Part shown: one piece after another, positions 24,054 to 26,980 of the stretch | Numbering within the stretch: the stretch's first letter is position 1 | Layout of the letters: each line of letters begins with the position of its first letter | Assembly (NCBI GenBank): GCA_023433205.1 | Contig: JAEZDS010000157.1 | Coordinates: forward strand, 1-26,980 | DNA from: Bacteroidota bacterium | GTDB taxonomy: Bacteria > Bacteroidota > Bacteroidia > B-17B0 > Aurantibacillaceae | Reading direction: 5' to 3' | DNA length: 26,980 bases | Program-made: the position numbers and the translations under genes | Notes under the pieces: model-generated | What the model saw: only the letters and a program-made list of their open reading frames with translations | What the model was told of the DNA's origin: nothing | Database searches by the model: none

Positions 24054-24467
24054 TCAGTTGTGGTCTTTTAATCTCACCATACATTTTACGGTATCGTTTT
24101 CGTATTTCTCAAGGCAGAAGGTGTTTGGATCCATCTCCGGCAGGGTGAGAAGTTTGGTGAATGCCTGCCCAATTTCAGGGATATTTTTCCTGAAGTCTTT
24201 TATTTTTAGCGTTGCGTACTTGCCTGATCTGATGGTTTTTGATTCAAAGCCTGTTTTTTCAGGTTCTTCTGGTTTTTTTTGTTCAACTGCGGCCCAGTAG
24301 TCTATGCCTCCTTCACGGTTTCCGCGCGACAGGCCGTAGAAGTCGCGTTTTTTGAATTCAGGAGCGGCGTTCTCTATTAATTGAAAGGCGGCGAGTACGC
24401 CGTTGGGAAAACTCTCGGCTTTAGCGCAGAGCAGAGTAATGTCGGTTTTAATTGTTGTTGTTTCCAT
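24054..24467 (-). CDS. GyrI-like small-molecule-binding domain protein
   Basis: The 137-residue protein resembles the GyrI-like effector-binding domain. Patterns include NGVLAAFQLIENAAPEF, GLSRGNREGGIDYWAAVE and KTIRSGKYATLKIKDFRKN, ending in a strand (CMVRLKDHN). Such domains usually bind small organic ligands in AraC or MerR regulators or stand alone. No DNA-binding helix-turn-helix is attached. A perfect -7 box (TAGTTTTG, minus strand) lies five bases before the start. The downstream SRPBCC gene is probably in the same transcript. Confidence 0.82.
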   Translation of the reverse strand: METTTIKTDITLLCAKAESFPNGVLAAFQLIENAAPEFKKRDFYGLSRGNREGGIDYWAAVEQKKPEEPEKTGFESKTIRSGKYATLKIKDFRKNIPEIGQAFTKLLTLPEMDPNTFCLEKYENDTVKCMVRLKDHN

Positions 24468-24472
24468 TGCAG

Positions 24473-24480
24473 CAAAACTA
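24473..24480 (-). promoter_or_regulatory. -7 promoter box (TAGTTTTG) for the GyrI-like gene
   Basis: Minus-strand TAGTTTTG fits TAnnTTTG and lies five bases before the ATG, implying a very short or absent leader. No -33 TTG at normal spacing is visible. Confidence 0.4.
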
Positions 24481-24540
24481 AGAAGCTTGTTCTGCTGCGA
24501 CAGGATATTTGCGCGACATTTTATGGGGTTTAATGCGTCA

Positions 24541-24572
24541 AAAAAAAACCGCTCCGGTTAGGGAGCGGTTTT
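24541..24572 (-). terminator. Rho-independent terminator of the HU gene
   Basis: AAACCGCTCC pairs perfectly with GGAGCGGTTT around a six-base loop (24546-24571). On the minus strand the stem is followed by a run of eight T. It lies 21 bases after the HU stop. Confidence 0.88.
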
Positions 24573-24592
24573 AAGTAATTTGCGTTGGCAAA

Positions 24593-24874
24593 TTATTTTC
24601 CTTTGTTCACTGAACCGGTAAGTTCAGCACCGGCTTTAAATTTCACTACTTTTTTGGCAGCGATCTTAATTTCTTTTCCGGTTTGTGGGTTACGGCCGAT
24701 ACGTGCAGCACGTTTAGCTACAGTGAAAGAACCGAAGCCTACCAGGCCGATACGGTCACCTTTTTTAAGGGCCTTGTTAATGCTTTCAACTGTTGCGTCA
24801 AGCGCGCGGCCTGCATCAGCTTTTGACAATTTTGCGTTAGAAGCAATAGCTTCAATCAGTTCTGCTTTGTTCAT
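24593..24874 (-). CDS. HU family DNA-binding protein
   Basis: The 93-residue protein is a typical HU/IHF-like nucleoid protein. It starts MNKAELIEAIASNAKLSKADAGRALD, has the dimer helices, and the DNA-binding arm motif GRNPQTGKEIKI (about 60-71) followed by the conserved FKAGAEL. It bends and compacts DNA. A promoter-like pair and a strong terminator frame it as a single transcript. It is the most typical housekeeping gene here. Confidence 0.96.
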   Translation of the reverse strand: MNKAELIEAIASNAKLSKADAGRALDATVESINKALKKGDRIGLVGFGSFTVAKRAARIGRNPQTGKEIKIAAKKVVKFKAGAELTGSVNKGK

Positions 24875-24913
24875 GTTTGTTTGTTTTAGGGGTTATACAA
24901 TTAATTACTTTCA

Positions 24914-24944
24914 TAAACGTATAAAATAAAACCGCTGATTGCAA
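24914..24944 (-). promoter_or_regulatory. Promoter candidate for HU
   Basis: On the minus strand TTG (24942-24944) and TACGTTTA (24914-24921, one mismatch to TAnnTTTG) are 20 bases apart, which fits Bacteroidota promoter spacing. The leader to the HU start would be about 30 bases. Confidence 0.5.
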
Positions 24945-24983
24945 GCCTCCCAGCAAATATTTATTGATTTTTCCTTAAATAAA

Positions 24984-25018
24984 GGGGCTTTTGGGGGTTT
25001 GGGTGCCCGAATGAGGGG
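24984..25018 (+). other. G-tract cluster with G-quadruplex potential
   Basis: Four runs (GGGG, GGGGG, GGG, GGGG) with loops of 5, 3 and 11 bases lie within 35 bases of the 302-base intergenic region upstream of HU. No gene is seen in 24875-25118. Whether it folds is unknown. Confidence 0.35.
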
Positions 25019-25118
25019 TATAATGGGCGTTTTGGGAGGTTGCTTAGGGCGTTTTTTCTGTTTTTCGCTTTTGTGGGCTGTTCATTTTTTGTTGGTAATT
25101 GTGTCTTGACAATTCCTT

Positions 25119-25160
25119 TAACACATAGGAAGATAGAAGGAACATAGACACATAGTTTTA
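25119..25160. repeat. Left CACATAG arm of the GxxExxY element
   Basis: Contains CACATAGG (25122-25129) and CACATAG (25149-25155), followed by TTTTAAG. It is an imperfect inverted copy of the right arm at 25632-25676 and resembles the left end of the units at 3685-4017 (AACACATAGG). Confidence 0.65.
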
Positions 25161-25176
25161 AGTTAAAGCTGACAAG

Positions 25177-25602
25177 TTAATGATCCTGCAAGTTTCTGAA
25201 GTGTTCATTAACTAGTGTTTTTTGACCTTCTTTAAAGATGTTGATGCAGTTGAAGTTAATTAGTATTCCTTTTGGTGCCTCAAGTAATTTCATGTAGGTG
25301 AGTAATTGAGCTTCATGAATCGGTGCAAGCGCTTCTACAGCTTTAATTTCAACAACCAGACTATTCTCCACATAAAAATCACATCTGAGTGTAACTTCGG
25401 TCTGTATTCCTTTGTAGTTTATGGGCGTTGTTAAGCCTGATATGAACTGAATATTTCTTAGTCTGAGTTCCTGAAAAAGACATTTGTGATAAACACTTTC
25501 TAAAAGCCCTGGGCCAATATTTTTGTGGACTTCGATGGCTGCGCCAAGAACTCTGTATGTGAGTTTATCAAGTCCTTCTTTTTGTGAGTGTTCCTTGCAT
25601 GT
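25177..25602 (-). CDS. GxxExxY family protein without a standard start codon
   Basis: Read on the minus strand, the frame is open from a stop at 25636-25638 down to the TGA at 25177-25179 and encodes the complete GxxExxY family: TYRVLGAAIEVHKNIGPGLLESVYHKCLFQ, INYKGIQ, LRCDFYVENSLVVEIKAVEAL, HEAQLLTYMKLL and GILINFN. The family is predicted to be PD-(D/E)XK-like; the signature is GLLESVY and the Asp plus E-I-K of CDFY...VEIKAV. No ATG, GTG or TTG occurs upstream of the GTG at 25369-25371, which would lose the signature motif, so the start is non-standard or lost; I put the edge at the conserved TCKEH region. An ATG in another frame at about 25597-25599 could be a relic. The gene is flanked by inverted CACATAG arms. 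Confidence 0.6.
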   Translation of the reverse strand, partial: TCKEHSQKEGLDKLTYRVLGAAIEVHKNIGPGLLESVYHKCLFQELRLRNIQFISGLTTPINYKGIQTEVTLRCDFYVENSLVVEIKAVEALAPIHEAQLLTYMKLLEAPKGILINFNCINIFKEGQKTLVNEHFRNLQDH

Positions 25603-25631
25603 GGGTGTCTTTTTGTTACACAGGAACAGAA

Positions 25632-25676
25632 AATTCTATGTGCCGTTCTATGTGCCCTCTGATCCTATGTGGTTAG
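25632..25676. repeat. Right CACATAG arm of the GxxExxY element
   Basis: Contains CTATGTG at 25636 and 25648 and CCTATGTGGTTA ending at 25675. Its last part is identical in form to the right end of the repeat units at 3685-4017 (CCTATGTGGTTA). The stop codon bounding the GxxExxY frame lies in this arm. Confidence 0.7.
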
Positions 25677-25721
25677 TTAACCTCGAATGTACCCAAGACT
25701 CCTCAATACTATTGCTATAAA

Positions 25722-25758
25722 ACGTAGCAAAATAACACTATTTTACGTAGTAATTTTA
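25722..25758 (+). promoter_or_regulatory. Candidate operator/promoter region of dinB
   Basis: Two direct copies of ACGTAG(C/T)AA start at 25722 and 25745 (23 bases apart, about two helical turns). Between them AAAATA and TATTTT form an inverted repeat around ACAC. TAATTTTA (25751-25758) is one mismatch from TAnnTTTG and lies 15 bases before the start codons. This could be a damage-responsive repressor site; no repressor gene is visible in the window. Confidence 0.35.
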
Positions 25759-25776
25759 GACTGTAGAAATGTGATG

Positions 25777-26931
25777 ATGGAACGGACAATTGTACACCTT
25801 GATCTGGATAATTTTTTCTCGTCGGTAGAATGCCTGCGTAACCCCGCCCTTAACGGGCAGCCACTTATTATTGGCGGACGCACCGATAGGGGAGTAGTAG
25901 CCTCCTGCAACGAAATGGCCCGCCGGCACGGCGTACGCGAATCAATGCCCATGAACCTGGCCCTGCGGCTCTGCCCCCACGCCAAAGTCTTAAAGGGCGA
26001 TATGGATCTCTATTCCCGCTACTCACACACCGTTACCGAGATCATCCAGGAAAAAGCACCCGTGATGGAAAAAGCAGGCATAGACGAATTCTACCTCGAC
26101 GTTTCAGGCCTCGATAAATTTTTCGGCTGCTTAAAATGGACCAGCGAACTCGGCACAACCATTCAGCGCGAAAGCGGACTCGATCTCAGCTTCGGACTTT
26201 CGGTAAACAAAACCGTTTCAAAGATCGCCACCGGCGAAGCCAAACCCCACGGCCATAAGCAGGTGCCGCAGCCGCTTGTAAAACCTTTTCTCAATCCGCT
26301 CAGCATAAAAAAAATCCCCCTGCTCGGCGATGTTACCTTTCAGTTACTCTCGCGTATCGGCATCCGCACCATTCAAACGCTTTCTGAAATGCCCGTTGAA
26401 ATGCTGCAGGAACTGCTGGGTGCCAACGGCGCTGAACTCTGGAAAAAAGCCAATGGTATCGACGACAAACCTGTTGAACCGTACCAGGAAAAAAAATCGC
26501 TCTCCACCGAACAAAGTTTTGAACAGGATACTATTGATCTCGTCAAAATACGCTCGGTACTCACCGCCATGGTAGAGAAGCTCGGTTTTCAGTTGCGCCA
26601 CGAGGGCTGGATCTGCTCTACGGTAGTGCTGAAGATCCGTTATAATAACCAGGATACGCATACAAAGCAGTGCCGCATTCCCTACACCTCGCAGGACCAT
26701 ATTTTAATTAACACAGTGAACCTGCTCTTCGAAAAACTTTACGACCGGCGCATGCGTCTGCGGCTCGTAGGCATTCGTTTCGCGGGACTGGTACGCGGCA
26801 GCAGCCAGATAAATCTTTTTGAAGACACCACGGAAATGGTTTCGCTGTACCAGGCCATTGACCGTATGAAAACCCGTTTCGGTGCCCTGTCAATACAACG
26901 AGGCTCCGGACTTAACGCACTTAAACGCTGA
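25777..26931 (+). CDS. dinB: DNA polymerase IV (DinB, Y-family)
   Basis: The product from ATG 25777 is about 384 residues; an adjacent ATG at 25774 and a longer frame from 25687 exist, but conserved sequence starts at MERTIVHLDLDNFFSSVE. Y-family catalytic motifs are present: the first metal site HLDLDNFF near the N-terminus, GVVASCNEMARRHGV, and the second site IDEFYLDVSG. The thumb and little-finger regions follow (FGLSVNKTVSKIATG, LSIKKIPLLGDVTFQLLSRIGI). DinB performs error-prone translesion synthesis. The stop overlaps the next start (TGATG), so it is translationally coupled to dnaE, a pairing known in Bacteroidota. Confidence 0.95.
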   Translation: MERTIVHLDLDNFFSSVECLRNPALNGQPLIIGGRTDRGVVASCNEMARRHGVRESMPMNLALRLCPHAKVLKGDMDLYSRYSHTVTEIIQEKAPVMEKAGIDEFYLDVSGLDKFFGCLKWTSELGTTIQRESGLDLSFGLSVNKTVSKIATGEAKPHGHKQVPQPLVKPFLNPLSIKKIPLLGDVTFQLLSRIGIRTIQTLSEMPVEMLQELLGANGAELWKKANGIDDKPVEPYQEKKSLSTEQSFEQDTIDLVKIRSVLTAMVEKLGFQLRHEGWICSTVVLKIRYNNQDTHTKQCRIPYTSQDHILINTVNLLFEKLYDRRMRLRLVGIRFAGLVRGSSQINLFEDTTEMVSLYQAIDRMKTRFGALSIQRGSGLNALKR

Positions 26932-26980
26932 TGTACCTCAATTGTCACTCATACCATAGTCTGCGTTACGGCTCCATTCC
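26931..26980 (+). CDS. dnaE: DNA polymerase III alpha subunit (DnaE), N-terminal fragment
   Basis: Only 16 codons are in the window (MYLNCHSYHSLRYGSI), running off the right edge. They match the start of the PHP domain of Bacteroidota DnaE-type polymerases encoded next to dinB, where the early His residues would bind metal. The ATG overlaps the dinB stop by one base. Given this partner it is probably the damage-associated or accessory DnaE copy, but the fragment cannot distinguish it from the replicative subunit. Confidence 0.75.
   Translation, partial: MYLNCHSYHSLRYGSI

Noticed and set aside
25523..25720. 65-codon plus-strand frame over the GxxExxY gene and right arm
   Set aside because: It is antisense to the conserved GxxExxY frame and runs through the repeat arm.

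Overview
The window looks like a chromosomal segment of a Bacteroidota (Bacteroidetes) bacterium. Evidence seen directly: a secreted protein with a type IX secretion (T9SS) type A C-terminal sorting domain, several genes preceded by the Bacteroidota -7 promoter consensus TAnnTTTG, generally weak Shine-Dalgarno sequences, an HU protein, a dinB-dnaE pair, and many Bacteroidota-style families. Genus cannot be assigned from the sequence alone.

Layout. 1-1000: two tandem paralogous secreted low-complexity (Gly-Ser-Thr rich) proteins, the first truncated by the window edge. 1.0-4.9 kb: an HTTM membrane protein, two unrecognised genes, then a four-unit CACATAG repeat array and a WalJ/YycJ-like metallo-beta-lactamase-fold hydrolase. 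4.9-8.0 kb: a ligase-polymerase DNA ligase D overlapping an 84-residue gene, a decayed repeat element and an unrecognised gene. 8.2-12.8 kb: CDF cation transporter, YceI lipoprotein, DUF2892 membrane protein, T9SS cargo protein. 12.8-17.4 kb: patatin-like lipase, thioredoxin-reductase-like flavoprotein, isoaspartyl peptidase/asparaginase, SPW-repeat membrane protein, DUF892 (YciE/YciF-like) ferritin-fold protein, DUF4136-like lipoprotein. 17.4-24.5 kb: GNAT-nitrilase fusion, second patatin, two NADPH-dependent FMN reductases, cyanophycinase, YjbR-like protein, SRPBCC and GyrI-like proteins. 24.5-26.98 kb: HU, a GxxExxY gene inside inverted CACATAG arms, and dinB overlapping the start of dnaE.

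How genes relate. Most genes are single units or pairs. Plausible functional links are DNA repair (ligD; dinB-dnaE), oxidative/general stress (DUF892, YceI, SPW, FMN reductases, thioredoxin-reductase-like), and peptide or cyanophycin breakdown (cyanophycinase plus isoaspartyl peptidase, about 6 kb apart).

The most unusual signal is a family of CACATAG/CTATGTG inverted repeats found at three loci. One locus encloses a GxxExxY gene (PD-(D/E)XK-like). The others are cargo-free and sit between convergent genes. I interpret them as an element with non-autonomous derivatives. The GxxExxY gene and one FMN reductase both have long, well conserved reading frames without an ATG, GTG or TTG start.
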